A DNA stretch of 64,000 bases from Photobacterium sanctipauli (GCF_003026495.1 NZ_PYMA01000003.1:248001-312000), one strand, 5' to 3'. Positions 26,969 to 35,871 are shown, counted from the stretch's first letter. Translations and numbers: made by a program. The notes: generated by a model from the letters alone, not told the origin.

Positions 26969-27124
26969 AACTCCCCCCTATCGCGCTCCTTGCCATACCA
27001 GTGCAACACCCGTCACTGATCTCGATAGCGAGCGCTGTATGTTTCTTATTCATTCCTTGAAGATAGCTAGCAGGAGGGAGAGGCGGCTATCTCATGTTTG
27101 AGACAATCACAAAAAAGTGCCATA

Positions 27125-27159
27125 AAAAAGAGCAATGTCCTGATGCCATTGCTCTTTTT
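27125..27159. terminator. Terminator downstream of the CDF gene
   Basis: AAAAAGAGCAATG and CATTGCTCTTTTT form a 13-bp inverted repeat with a 9-nt loop and tracts on both sides. It lies 43 nt beyond the CDF stop. Confidence 0.85.
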
Positions 27160-27201
27160 ATCTAGTCGGAATGAGCGCTGTGCTAACCGTTTGATTTAGC
27201 C

Positions 27202-28173
27202 TTAATCTTCACCGTCTTTTTCCTCAATGCCCTTTTCCTCACAACCTTTCTCCTCGCAGCCCTTTTCCTCACAGCAAGGATTCACCACCCGCTCGGCACA
27301 AGTGTAAGGCTCAATGTGAATGATCACATCCACCACTTCATCGATTTCCTGCAAAATATGGCTCTTAAAGTTCTCACTAATAGTATGAGCCTCATCGACA
27401 CTCATCTCTGGATCCACTAGCAAATGGAAATCAAGCAAAATGGTACTGCCAGTCCGGCGGCTTCGAATAGCATGGACTTCTTTGATATTCGTATCAGCCT
27501 CGGCGTATTGCTGGATTTTACCTTCAACATCAATATCCGATTCCGCTTCTGTCAGTTCCAGAATGGCTGGCCATAGAATTTCGAAAGCCGCCTTTAAAAT
27601 CATTGCTGTCACAAGCAATGCCGCGACCTGATCGAGATAATGCAGATCCGGTACAATAAAGTTAGCAATAACCGCAATTGCAACAGGTAACGAACTTAAT
27701 GCATCAGACCGGTGATGCCACGCATTGGCATGCAAAGAGCGACTGTTGATTTTTTTCGCTTGAACGACCGTCCAACGGTAAAGGATCTCTTTCACCAAAA
27801 TAGATGCCATTGCCGCCCAGAAAGCCAACATGCCCGGCGGTGATGTCGCTTCATTGCCAATTTGTTTAACCGAATCCCAGCCAATCCCGATACCAACCAG
27901 TGCCAGAAGTACACCGATAAAAATATTAGTGAGCGTTTCAAAACGGCCATGACCATAAGGGTGACCCTTATCAGCCGGTGCCGTCCAATAGCGAGAGCCA
28001 ATCAAAATGGCGGTATCAGTCACCAAATCAGAAAAACTGTGCACGCCATCAGCCACCAAGGCTTGGCTGCCTGTTAACTTACCCACAGTTATCTTCACGA
28101 TTGCCAACGCAACGTTAGCTATTGATCCAACCCATGTGGCTTTTTGTATCACTTTTACTGGGGTATCTGACAT
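27202..28173 (-). CDS. Cation diffusion facilitator with Cys-Glu repeat tail
   Basis: A 323-residue CDF-type divalent metal exporter. Six helices precede a cytoplasmic domain; metal-site motifs are ALVADGVHSFSDLVTD (helix II) and HANAWHHRSDALSS (helix V), matching the D/H pairs of zinc and iron exporters. The C-terminal domain has HAIRSRRTGSTILLDFHLLV. Beyond it is an unusual tail: residues 300-319 contain C-CEEKG repeated three times in phase, then IEEK, and the DNA shows the matching 15-nt repeat. The tail looks like a flexible metal-binding or sensing arm. Metal identity is unknown. Confidence 0.88.
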   Translation of the reverse strand: MSDTPVKVIQKATWVGSIANVALAIVKITVGKLTGSQALVADGVHSFSDLVTDTAILIGSRYWTAPADKGHPYGHGRFETLTNIFIGVLLALVGIGIGWDSVKQIGNEATSPPGMLAFWAAMASILVKEILYRWTVVQAKKINSRSLHANAWHHRSDALSSLPVAIAVIANFIVPDLHYLDQVAALLVTAMILKAAFEILWPAILELTEAESDIDVEGKIQQYAEADTNIKEVHAIRSRRTGSTILLDFHLLVDPEMSVDEAHTISENFKSHILQEIDEVVDVIIHIEPYTCAERVVNPCCEEKGCEEKGCEEKGIEEKDGED

Positions 28174-28520
28174 AACTTCTCGTTTATATCTATGATTACA
28201 AAAACATTATCATCATTTTCATTGCTAAATGATAGTGAATAAAAGTGTACGTTTCTTATCAATTAAAAACCAACAGGCTTGGCTTATTTTAACAATACGC
28301 GATAGCTATCAATAAGGTGAGTTAACGCATAATTATTTTCGCTTACCATCAGCAGTAAACAAAGTTACCATTCGCCTGATATGCATAGGTACACATATTA
28401 AGTGTATGATTCATGTGAGCATTATCTCATATTGATAATAAACAGCACTAACCTATTCGCCCCCTATTTCACCGCTTACTATTGTTAGTATCAATAAGAG
28501 TATTTTTTTGAGTGTAAACA

Positions 28521-28913
28521 GTGAATATATTAATTATTAATAATAATAAGTTAATAGTAGCAATACTCGCTAACTTGATAAGAAAATGTGCTGACCCAAA
28601 GCATATATATAAGTCTTACAGTATATCTTGTGCTAAAAAATGGCTAAAAGGGTACAACGTAAATATAGTTTTCTTAGATGCGAGTATAGAGTCCAGCTTA
28701 GATGGTATCGATCTATTCAAAGAAATAAAAAGTAATAACGCCCAATTACCAGTAGTAGTCATGACATCAAAAAACAACTCAGGTGTTATTTCTAAAGTAC
28801 TAGATATCAGTGCTGGCGATTACCTCGTCCAACCTCTATCAATTAAAAAAATACATCATTGTCTTTTTAATATAAAAAATAAACCTTATAGCTTATCAGG
28901 TGAAAGTGTATGA
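28521..28913 (+). CDS. Degenerate stand-alone receiver-domain protein
   Basis: A 130-residue CheY-like domain. The beta1 strand reads NILIINNNK, so the acidic pair that binds Mg2+ is replaced by Asn; the phospho-acceptor position is kept (NIVFLDASIE), the switch Thr/Ser is in VVVMTSKN, and the conserved Lys is replaced by Gln in YLVQPLS. It therefore keeps the fold but is unlikely to be phosphorylated normally. It starts at GTG and its TGA overlaps the next ATG by 4 nt, so the two proteins are probably made together. Base composition is much more AT-rich than in the flanking genes. Confidence 0.78.
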   Translation: MNILIINNNKLIVAILANLIRKCADPKHIYKSYSISCAKKWLKGYNVNIVFLDASIESSLDGIDLFKEIKSNNAQLPVVVMTSKNNSGVISKVLDISAGDYLVQPLSIKKIHHCLFNIKNKPYSLSGESV

Positions 28914-29773
28914 TTTTTGACGCAAAGGAAATAATCAAAGAGTTACAAAAAGATGCATGTTTAGTGAATGGACATAATAATGGTGAGATCATTCATGGTT
29001 TAGTCGAACTAGATTCAATGTCGCTAAGGTATATTCCCTATGAATGGCAAAACAGAGAACTTTGTGAGATGGCTGTGACAAAAAATGGCCTTTCCCTTCA
29101 ATTTGTTAACTTACAGCTTAGAGATCATGCACTGTGCTTGCTCGCAGTCGAACATGATGGTCATGCGTTACATTTTGTTCCGCCCGATAAAATGAGCAAG
29201 CAAATCTGCCTTAAAGCCATCGAAAACTATCCAGAAGCTATACAGTTTATTCCCGACAATCATCTTGACGAAGACGTGATAAAACAATGCTTAGCGCTAA
29301 AAGGACGATGCTTATCTTTACTACCTACTGATAAAGTAACTCAAGAGTACTGTGATATTGCCATCGAGCAAGATACGTGGGCATTTAACTATGTGCCAGA
29401 TAGCTTAAAAAGTTATGATATATGCTTTAACGTTGTCGCTAACTATGGATTAGCAATCCAGTTTATACCAAAAAAATTATTAGATTTGAAGTTATGTCAA
29501 ACAGCTGTTGAACAAGATCATCAAGCATATCTATATATCGATGATGAATTTAAGACGCTTACCCTGTCATTATATACTGTACAAAAAGAGGGATCTTATT
29601 TAGAGTTTGTCCCTCATGAGTTGAAATCCTACGAACTATGCCTAGCTGCAATGCGTAATGATCTATCGGCGATGGCTTTTGTTCCTGAAATAACCTTAAA
29701 GAAAATATTCATTGCATTTGATATTAACGAAAAAGACTCAAACGAGGTTATCAAGCTGGCAATAAAAAAATGA
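28910..29773 (+). CDS. Protein of ten phased 24-residue repeats (DUF4116-like)
   Basis: A 287-residue soluble protein built from ten consecutive repeats of exactly 24 residues (about 26-265) with no insertions. The consensus is (D/E)LC--AV---G-AL-FVP--LK, for example ELCEMAVTKNGLSLQF and DICFNVVANYGLAIQFIP. The pattern resembles DUF4116 repeats, known mainly from large viruses, protists and some bacteria, and should form a helical solenoid for protein binding. It overlaps the degenerate receiver gene by 4 nt and ends before a convergent tag gene. No signal peptide or membrane segment. Low GC suggests acquisition. Function unknown. Confidence 0.82.
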   Translation: MIFDAKEIIKELQKDACLVNGHNNGEIIHGLVELDSMSLRYIPYEWQNRELCEMAVTKNGLSLQFVNLQLRDHALCLLAVEHDGHALHFVPPDKMSKQICLKAIENYPEAIQFIPDNHLDEDVIKQCLALKGRCLSLLPTDKVTQEYCDIAIEQDTWAFNYVPDSLKSYDICFNVVANYGLAIQFIPKKLLDLKLCQTAVEQDHQAYLYIDDEFKTLTLSLYTVQKEGSYLEFVPHELKSYELCLAAMRNDLSAMAFVPEITLKKIFIAFDINEKDSNEVIKLAIKK

Positions 29774-29831
29774 TTTTTTGGAGAGCTCGTGGTGACTCTC
29801 CATTTCTTTTGAAAAATATATTAGGATTAGA

Positions 29832-30410
29832 TTAATTTTCATTATCAATAACAACCTGATGATAGGGGCAAGTCACCAAGTGATCATTTACCATTCCTAC
29901 CGCCTGCATAAATGCATAGCAGATTGTCTCACCAACAAATTTAAACCCTTTTTTTTTTAGAAATTTACTCAGGGCTTTCGATGCATCGGTCGAAGTCGGG
30001 ATCTGATCCATTGTCTGCCAATGGTTTACCACCACTTGATGGTCAACAAATTGCCAAAGCGCATTGGCCAAACTGCCGTATTCTGCAATCAGCCCCTTTG
30101 CCGCACGGGCATTGCCGAACACCGAGGCAATCTTGCCTCTATGTTTGATCACATCATGCTGTTCAATGATCTTTTCTACATGTGTATCATCCATTTGGCT
30201 AAGCTGCTCAATGTCATAACCACAGAAGGCTTCTCGGTATGCTTCACGGCGCTTGAGTATGGTGTACCAACTTAGCCCGGCTTGCGCACCTTCCAATGTC
30301 AAAAACTCAAATAAGTAGACATCCGACTTCTGAACCCGCCCCCATTCCTGGTCATGGTACTCACGTTCTAACGGCTGATTCATCGCCCAAGCACATACCT
30401 CATTTGTCAT
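29832..30410 (-). CDS. tag: DNA-3-methyladenine glycosylase I
   Basis: A 192-residue Tag, which removes 3-methyladenine from alkylated DNA. It shows CAWAMNQPLEREYHDQEWGR at the N-terminus, FEFLTLEGAQAGLSWYTILKRR with the base-binding Glu and Trp, and the zinc-binding Cys/His set including VCAW, EYHDQEW and NDHLVTCPYH. Length matches E. coli Tag. AAGGA precedes the ATG. It is a single gene. Confidence 0.94.
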   Translation of the reverse strand: MTNEVCAWAMNQPLEREYHDQEWGRVQKSDVYLFEFLTLEGAQAGLSWYTILKRREAYREAFCGYDIEQLSQMDDTHVEKIIEQHDVIKHRGKIASVFGNARAAKGLIAEYGSLANALWQFVDHQVVVNHWQTMDQIPTSTDASKALSKFLKKKGFKFVGETICYAFMQAVGMVNDHLVTCPYHQVVIDNEN

Positions 30411-30564
30411 ATTTTTATCCTTTTTTCATCATTACGCATTCAAATAAATAGCAACCACGCACAGTGAATTTATAGGCATATCAGCGATATGTAGCAACCA
30501 TTAAAATGTTTACGAAATTTTATAACGCCAATCTCTAGATCACCCTCTCATTATCATGTTTATT

Positions 30565-30577
30565 CACAATAATTGTG
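30565..30577. promoter_or_regulatory. Perfect palindrome upstream of the candidate small RNA
   Basis: CACAAT-A-ATTGTG is a 13-bp perfect dyad lying about 23 nt before the first hairpin of the candidate RNA. It overlaps a TTGTGC that could serve as the -35 box, with TACAAA 16 nt later as the -10. It could be a repressor operator. Confidence 0.35.
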
Positions 30578-30599
30578 CTTGAATTCATTCCTAATACAA

Positions 30600-30692
30600 A
30601 TTACTGTGATATCAGTAATCGAATGGTGGCTGGTAACGGATTAGCAAACCTAATTGATGACTTTAACATGCCTAATTAAATAGGCATTTTTT
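30600..30692 (+). ncRNA. Candidate small RNA with its own terminator
   Basis: The region starts with a 7-bp hairpin (ATTACTG/CAGTAAT, loop TGATAT, 30600-30619), followed by about 48 unpaired nt and an intrinsic terminator at 30668-30692 (ATGCCTA/TAGGCAT, then TTTTTT). No coding frame lies upstream on this strand for the terminator to serve; the nearest gene, tag, points the other way. This is the architecture of a short Hfq-type trans-acting RNA. I do not recognise it as Qrr, Spot42, RyhB or another familiar Vibrio RNA. Confidence 0.45.
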
Positions 30693-30830
30693 ATCATGTA
30701 TTTCACAGTTAATTGTTAGCGACATCACATTACGCATAGAAAAGAAGGCAAATCAAATTGAAAAAAACCGCCTTCCTTCCATAATGGAGACATCAATACA
30801 CAGATATTGATATTACATAAAAGGACTTTT

Positions 30831-31109
30831 ATGAGACACATAGCCGATTTTATCGAGCAGTTAGAGAAAGAAGAAGACCCGATCAACATTTGGGTCTATT
30901 CGAGTAAAGGTCAATACAGTCAGTTTGGCAATCAAGGTAAAAAAGTTCGTACACCAAGCCTTCGCAAAGCGCTAGGTGATTACCTTCAAGTCGTGGTTGA
31001 AATCAACAACGACAAAGAAGAAGCTTTTTTGCTACTACCTGAAGTTCATGCTGTTGTACCTGTTTCATTTCAAGATGGGCAAGTACATTCACTAACACGA
31101 CCGGCGTAA
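30831..31109 (+). CDS. Hypothetical 92-residue protein
   Basis: A soluble, mixed alpha/beta protein starting MRHIADFIEQLEKEEDPINI, with a glycine-containing middle (SKGQYSQFGNQGKKVRT) and a hydrophobic strand region (AFLLLPEVHAVVPVSF). The ATG follows AGGA at good spacing, so an upstream in-frame codon is not used. It has its own downstream terminator and stands alone. I do not recognise the family. Confidence 0.7.
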   Translation: MRHIADFIEQLEKEEDPINIWVYSSKGQYSQFGNQGKKVRTPSLRKALGDYLQVVVEINNDKEEAFLLLPEVHAVVPVSFQDGQVHSLTRPA

Positions 31110-31199
31110 ACTGCTGCAAATGATGAACGCTGATAAGAACAATTAAGAACCAACACGGGCTAGGTTATTCCAGATCAGCGATTCCGACTTTGCGAAACA

Positions 31200-31227
31200 A
31201 AAACAGACCCTCGGGTCTGTTTTTTTA
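31200..31227 (+). terminator. Rho-independent terminator
   Basis: ACAGACC and GGTCTGT pair around CTCG and lead into seven T residues, about 100 nt after the 92-residue gene. Confidence 0.88.
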
Positions 31228-31308
31228 TGTCTTCTTAAAGGCTAACTTAAACAACGGCGATTTTAACCAGTAAGGCTGATCAAGCACTGATGTAGGTTGG
31301 TATAATAT

Positions 31309-31674
31309 CTAGTACCCCTCTGCATACTCCGCAGCATAAGCAGGCCTGATTGGCTGTGAAGGCATGATCTTCGACGTTGGCATAATCATTCTGACAGACT
31401 GGCATGCCTGGTTACCATCGCCCCACCCTTCATTGAAACGGGTATCGCTATTGTCCAATGTCGTATCTTTGCGGTAATCCATATCAGCAACACGAAGGAC
31501 ATTCAACGCGCTTTCACAGCCTTGGTTGTAGCCATAGTGATAGATGCTGTCATATTCAACATCATATACATATTCATCAGGGAACAACTGGTAGTTTTCA
31601 AACTCGGAGCTTGAACAACCCATCAAAGCAATAACTGAGGTGACTATACCTGCCCAATACCATGTCTTTCTCAT
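31309..31674 (-). CDS. Predicted lipoprotein
   Basis: A 121-residue exported protein with a lipoprotein signal (MRKTWYWAGIVTSVIALMGC, acylated Cys20) followed by SSSEF, which favours outer-membrane sorting. The mature part is rich in Tyr and acidic residues (DEYVYDVEYDSIYHYGYNQG) and has two further cysteines that could form a disulfide. A strong AAGGG precedes the ATG. I do not recognise the family. Confidence 0.75.
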   Translation of the reverse strand: MRKTWYWAGIVTSVIALMGCSSSEFENYQLFPDEYVYDVEYDSIYHYGYNQGCESALNVLRVADMDYRKDTTLDNSDTRFNEGWGDGNQACQSVRMIMPTSKIMPSQPIRPAYAAEYAEGY

Positions 31675-31739
31675 CTTAAACCCTTTAGTATTGTTTACTT
31701 AAAGCGTAGTCAAAGACACGATTTCAGACGTAGCAAATC

Positions 31740-32396
31740 ATGACAGAATTAGAATTATCTCAATTTGAACACCAATTGCAGACTTTTATCCGCCAACAAT
31801 CGATAACCGATCCCGCGCATGATCTTTCTCATATCCAGCGAGTTGTATCGGCTGCAAAGCAGTTTGCCCACCAAGAAAAAGCCAAGCTTGAGGTTGTGGT
31901 ACCCGCCGCTTGGCTTCATGACTGCGTGACGTTACCGAAAAACCACCCCGAGCGTCACAAGGCTTCAGCCCTTGCCGCCGAGCAGGGGTTGGCCTTCCTC
32001 GCATCGATTGGCTATCCGCAAGCCTATTTTGATGACATTGCCCATGCTATTGAAGCCCACAGTTACAGCGCGAATATCCCAGTAAGAACGGTTGAAGCTG
32101 CCATCGTACAAGATGCCGATCGTATTGATGCCCTGGGCGCGATCGGAATTGCCCGCTGTATTCAAGTCAGTACCGGGTTTAATTCAAAACTTTATAGCCC
32201 TGATGATCCTTTTGGGCAAACCCGCAGCCGCGACGATAAAACATTTTGCATCGATCACTTCTATATCAAATTGTTCAAGCTTGAGAAAACCATGAACACC
32301 CAAGCCGCCATGCAGGAGGCCAAACAGCGAACGGCGTACATGAAGGGGTTCTTGGCGCAACTTGGCCATGAAATTGGTGAGGATGCCCAATTTTAG
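31740..32396 (+). CDS. HD-domain phosphohydrolase
   Basis: A 218-residue HD-superfamily hydrolase. Metal-binding residues are visible in order: AHDLSHIQRVV, the HD pair in AAWLHDCVTLP, AIEAHSYSANIP, and the late Asp in IVQDADRIDALGAIGIAR. It resembles YedJ-type proteins. The HD superfamily acts on phosphomonoesters or nucleotides; its substrate is unknown. The lipoprotein gene diverges from it about 65 nt away. Confidence 0.87.
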   Translation: MTELELSQFEHQLQTFIRQQSITDPAHDLSHIQRVVSAAKQFAHQEKAKLEVVVPAAWLHDCVTLPKNHPERHKASALAAEQGLAFLASIGYPQAYFDDIAHAIEAHSYSANIPVRTVEAAIVQDADRIDALGAIGIARCIQVSTGFNSKLYSPDDPFGQTRSRDDKTFCIDHFYIKLFKLEKTMNTQAAMQEAKQRTAYMKGFLAQLGHEIGEDAQF

Positions 32397-32446
32397 ATGA
32401 AAGGCGTGCAAGGTAATTTCAACTTCTCATACCAATCTGGATAAGA

Positions 32447-32481
32447 AAAAACGGGCAACCCACCTCAGGTTGCCCGTTTTT
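32447..32481. terminator. Bidirectional terminator
   Basis: AAAAACGGGCAACC and GGTTGCCCGTTTTT form a 14-bp inverted repeat with a 7-nt loop between the convergent HD-hydrolase and metC genes. Confidence 0.9.
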
Positions 32482-32523
32482 GTATCACTAGCTCATCGCA
32501 TCGCGCTGCTAAGTGTTAAGCGG

Positions 32524-33714
32524 CTAGCTTTTTTCGAGTACCGCATTGAAACGTTCAAAACCTTTTTCAAGATCACGGATCAGATCATCGGTATCTTCCA
32601 AGCCAATATGAAGACGCAGCAATGGGCCGGCAAACTCTTTCTTGGTCGCGGTACGCAACGAGTTTATATTCTCATTGGCAAGGATCAAGCTTTCAAATCC
32701 GCCCCATGAATAACCCATGCTGAAATGCTCCATACCGTCGAGCAAAGCCGTCAGCGCTTCGGTATTACCTCGGTTTAACACCAACGAAAACAGGCCATTA
32801 CAGCCTTTGAAATCACGCTTGTAGAACTCGTGCCCTTCACAGCTTTCAAACGCAGGGTGACGAACATGATCCACTTCTTCACGCCCCATCAACCACTCAG
32901 CGACTTTAATACTGTTCTGTTCATGCTGCTTAAGACGCACACCCAGGGTACGCAAACCACGCATCGCCAAATAAATATCATCTGGGGAAGTGCATTGCCC
33001 CATCAGGTAGCTACTTTCACGCAGCTGATCCCAGCAGCGCTCATTGGCGACAGCCGTACCTAGCATCACATCGGAATGGCCAACAATGTATTTGGTCGCC
33101 GCTTGAATAGAGATATCAACACCATGCTCGAATGGCTGGAAATTGATTGGAGAAGCCCAAGTATTGTCCAGCATCACCACCAAGTCGTGCTCATGAGCAA
33201 TACGAGCCAGAGTGGGTACATCTTGTACTTCCATCGTGATTGAACAGGGTGATTCCAGGAATAGCACAGAAGTGTTAGGGCGAATGAGATCACGGATACC
33301 TTCACCGATCATCGGATCATAGTAAGTCGTTTCAACCCCCATCTTGGCAAGGATCTTGTCGCAAAAGTCGCGGGTTGGCTCATAGGCGCCATCCACCATC
33401 AAGATATGGTCACCCGTTTTTACAAACGACAAAATTGCGTTACTGATCGCTGCCGTCCCGCAAGGGTACAAGGCACAACCTACGCCACCTTCTAATTCAA
33501 CCATCGCATCCTGAAAGGCAAAGTGGGTGTTGGTACCACGGCGCCCATAAAACAGCGCTTTATTCGCACGGTTGGCAGTTGCGTGTTTCATATCTGCAAC
33601 CGAATCAAACACGATAGTCGATGCGCGACTTACCGGTGGATTAACTAACGATTGCGTCCATTTCTTACTGCGCCCCGCAGTAACGATTTTCGTATCTAGT
33701 GCTTTCTTGCCCAT
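32524..33714 (-). CDS. metC: Cystathionine beta-lyase
   Basis: A 396-residue PLP enzyme of the Cys/Met metabolism class, cleaving cystathionine to homocysteine, pyruvate and ammonia. Visible are FYGRRGTNTHFAFQDAMVEL, the PLP-binding YPCGTAAISNAIL, LDNTWASPINFQPFEHGVDI, and the PLP lysine in IQAATKYIVGHSDVMLG. The sequence is closer to E. coli MetC than to gamma-synthases. It is a single gene; no MetJ operator was identified by eye. Confidence 0.92.
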   Translation of the reverse strand: MGKKALDTKIVTAGRSKKWTQSLVNPPVSRASTIVFDSVADMKHATANRANKALFYGRRGTNTHFAFQDAMVELEGGVGCALYPCGTAAISNAILSFVKTGDHILMVDGAYEPTRDFCDKILAKMGVETTYYDPMIGEGIRDLIRPNTSVLFLESPCSITMEVQDVPTLARIAHEHDLVVMLDNTWASPINFQPFEHGVDISIQAATKYIVGHSDVMLGTAVANERCWDQLRESSYLMGQCTSPDDIYLAMRGLRTLGVRLKQHEQNSIKVAEWLMGREEVDHVRHPAFESCEGHEFYKRDFKGCNGLFSLVLNRGNTEALTALLDGMEHFSMGYSWGGFESLILANENINSLRTATKKEFAGPLLRLHIGLEDTDDLIRDLEKGFERFNAVLEKS

Positions 33715-33884
33715 GTTTGTCTTAGTGTCCTTCTAACCAATGGGCAGTACACTGGGTAGTGCCCGATCCGTTATATTGATGTCGGTTTAATGACTAGACG
33801 TTAACATAGATATTCACTAGTGAAAATAAGGCTGTACTCCCAAGCAAGTGCAAGGCGCCCTATTGGGTAGAAAGCCTATTCATA

Positions 33885-34613
33885 TCACAACGAAACCACT
33901 TTTTTCGCATCTTCTTCCACTTGAAGTGCCGTTGCTACTTGCAGTTTCGATGCATCAACAGCAGAGGGATCTATCATTTCCAAATGCGCGCGGTAGTTTA
34001 AACAGGCACGCATAATAGACTCGTCTTGTGCCACCTTCGCCGTCAGTACCGCCAATAAGATGGCCTTGTAGGCAAAGTGCTTATGCAGTTCGATAGCCAC
34101 TTCAACCGAGCATGGCTTTCCACCATGCGGCCTTAACACCTGTAACGCTTGTTTCTTAGGAAATAGTTGGAACACGTTATGGTTTATGTGTTTGGCCTTA
34201 CGGATCATACTGCGCATTTCACAGCGCGATAGCGGGCTATAGCACTGGGTACATTCACCGCTTTGGCTCTCTAGCAGATAGTCACGGTGCAGTGCACTCA
34301 TTTTGCCATCCTGCGCAGGCAGGCTAAGGAAAATGATGTCTTCGTAATCATCACCTAACGTTTGGAACAGACCACGAGTTTGAGAAACATAGCCCTTTTG
34401 CAACAAGCAATTAATTGCCTTCAACCCAGAGAGATACTGATCAAGTGACATTAGCATTGCCGACAGCAAAGCTTGATGGTTAGGGGTGAGAAAAGCAGGT
34501 GAACCATGGCTGTCATGACATTCAGGCTCACTCAGGGACGGCATTAACGAGTGAAGTTGAGTGTCGAGAAATTGTACAATTTGATGGTTAAGCTTCATTT
34601 CTGTGTCATACAT
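33885..34613 (-). CDS. Hypothetical 242-residue cytoplasmic protein
   Basis: A soluble, helix-rich protein without a signal peptide. It contains a cysteine group CTQCYSPLSRC near its centre, preceded by ESQSGE, that could bind a metal, and a basic stretch (MIRKAKHINHNVFQLFPKKQ). The ATG has GAGGG at suitable spacing. Codon use is like its neighbours. I do not recognise the family. It lies downstream of secF2 but is separated from it by about 360 nt and a hairpin, so it is probably its own unit. Confidence 0.7.
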   Translation of the reverse strand: MYDTEMKLNHQIVQFLDTQLHSLMPSLSEPECHDSHGSPAFLTPNHQALLSAMLMSLDQYLSGLKAINCLLQKGYVSQTRGLFQTLGDDYEDIIFLSLPAQDGKMSALHRDYLLESQSGECTQCYSPLSRCEMRSMIRKAKHINHNVFQLFPKKQALQVLRPHGGKPCSVEVAIELHKHFAYKAILLAVLTAKVAQDESIMRACLNYRAHLEMIDPSAVDASKLQVATALQVEEDAKKVVSL

Positions 34614-34974
34614 AATGCCGCCCTCACTTTATTAGTCAGTAAGTTAGCGATGAGATTTCACTAACTGATAACTAACAAAAGCAATATCGGTGCCTAAAGT
34701 AGCAAACACAGACTCAATACTGAAAATAGTCTCAGTTGCGATATGTTATCTATCAATAATTACCACAATCAGTGGCAAATTTTTTAACTAGATCACAAAA
34801 AATTTTTAAAATGACAAGAAATTCGCAATTCGCGAACGATTTTGCATCATATCGCAAAATCAAAACATCCAGATATCGCCAACCCATTAACTGTCCATAT
34901 GAATGAAGGCCGCCGAGGCGACCTTCAGGTTCGTACAATGGAGCTATATGCTTAAATCTAAGTGCTTATATCGC
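34614..34974. other. Gene-free interval downstream of secF2
   Basis: About 360 AT-rich nt. It contains a small inverted repeat (ATTTTGC/GCAAAAT near 34840-34861) and the hairpin downstream of secF2. The left part must contain the promoter for the 242-residue gene. Nothing else was recognised. Confidence 0.5.
34905..34926 (-). terminator. Hairpin downstream of secF2
   Basis: On the minus strand GAAGGTCGCC can pair with GGCGGCCTTC (one G-U) with a very tight loop; the following T content is weak. A probable 3' end of the secD2-secF2 message. Confidence 0.45.
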
Positions 34975-35871
34975 TTATGGCTCGTCAGTCACTAGAACAG
35001 GCATGTAGTGTTTCGACTTTAAGCCGAACAACTCTGGTAAGGCCGTGCCCACAGAAATAGACGACCAAGTACCGGTTAATATGCCGATGAACAAGGCGAT
35101 AGCAAAACCTGCCAACGCACCGCCACCTAACCACCAAAGTGCACCCACTGTCATTAGCGTCGTGCCCGAGGTGACAAGCGTACGGGAGATCGTCGCAGCA
35201 ATCGCTTCATTATTAACTTGCTCGATCGGCTTATCTGGGCTGGAAATCAAAATCTCACGGATACGATCAGCAATGATAATCGAGTCATTCAACGAATAAC
35301 CCAGTATTGCCAATACCGCAGCCAGTACCGTCAAGTTGAATTCCATTTGGGTGGCGGCAAAGAATCCCAGTACAAAGATCACATCATGGGCAAGCGCAAA
35401 CACCGAGCCTGATGCCAACCGCCACTCAAAGCGGTAACTGAGGTACCCCAAAATGCACAATACAGCAATCAACAAAGCCAAGCCGCCTTGTTCTGCTAGC
35501 TCCTGCCCAACCTGGGGACCAACAATACTGGTGTTGAGCACTTGTATATCGCTGCTCAAGCTTTGCAATACCTCATCAACTTGAGGTGCTTCACCATGCT
35601 CTGGAATTGCGTAACGCAACACCCAGCGCCCAGGCTCACCAGCGGTGATCACACTGACATCTTGCATCAATGCTTTGTCCAGCACAGTATCAAGCTGCTG
35701 GCTGGTAACACTGCTGTCGAGCTGAACCTCAGTGACAATACCGCCTGTAAAATCAAGCCCCCAATTCAACCCCTTGGTTGCGATGGTGAACAAGGAAACC
35801 AGCAATACCACAATAGAAATAACACTGGTGCAGTGACGCCACTTGGTGGCATTTTTCATCGTAATCAACAT
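34975..35871 (-). CDS. secF: Protein export membrane protein SecF (second set)
   Basis: A 298-residue SecF, six helices with one periplasmic domain; with SecD it uses the ion gradient to pull proteins out across the inner membrane. Landmarks are the N-terminal GLNWGLDFTGGIVTEVQLD, LSYRFEWRLASGSVFALAHD, LNLAILGYSLNDSIIIADRI-like segment (here VLAILGYSLNDSIIIADRIR) and RTLVTSGTTLMTVGALW. It is separated by 2 nt from secD. The vemP-like leader gene upstream marks this as the Vibrio SecDF2-type pair, which in Vibrio is induced at low sodium and is probably proton-driven. Confidence 0.93.
   Translation of the reverse strand: MLITMKNATKWRHCTSVISIVVLLVSLFTIATKGLNWGLDFTGGIVTEVQLDSSVTSQQLDTVLDKALMQDVSVITAGEPGRWVLRYAIPEHGEAPQVDEVLQSLSSDIQVLNTSIVGPQVGQELAEQGGLALLIAVLCILGYLSYRFEWRLASGSVFALAHDVIFVLGFFAATQMEFNLTVLAAVLAILGYSLNDSIIIADRIREILISSPDKPIEQVNNEAIAATISRTLVTSGTTLMTVGALWWLGGGALAGFAIALFIGILTGTWSSISVGTALPELFGLKSKHYMPVLVTDEP

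Noticed and set aside
28521..28913. A normal two-component response regulator
   Set aside because: No output domain, no adjacent histidine kinase, and two key receiver positions are changed.
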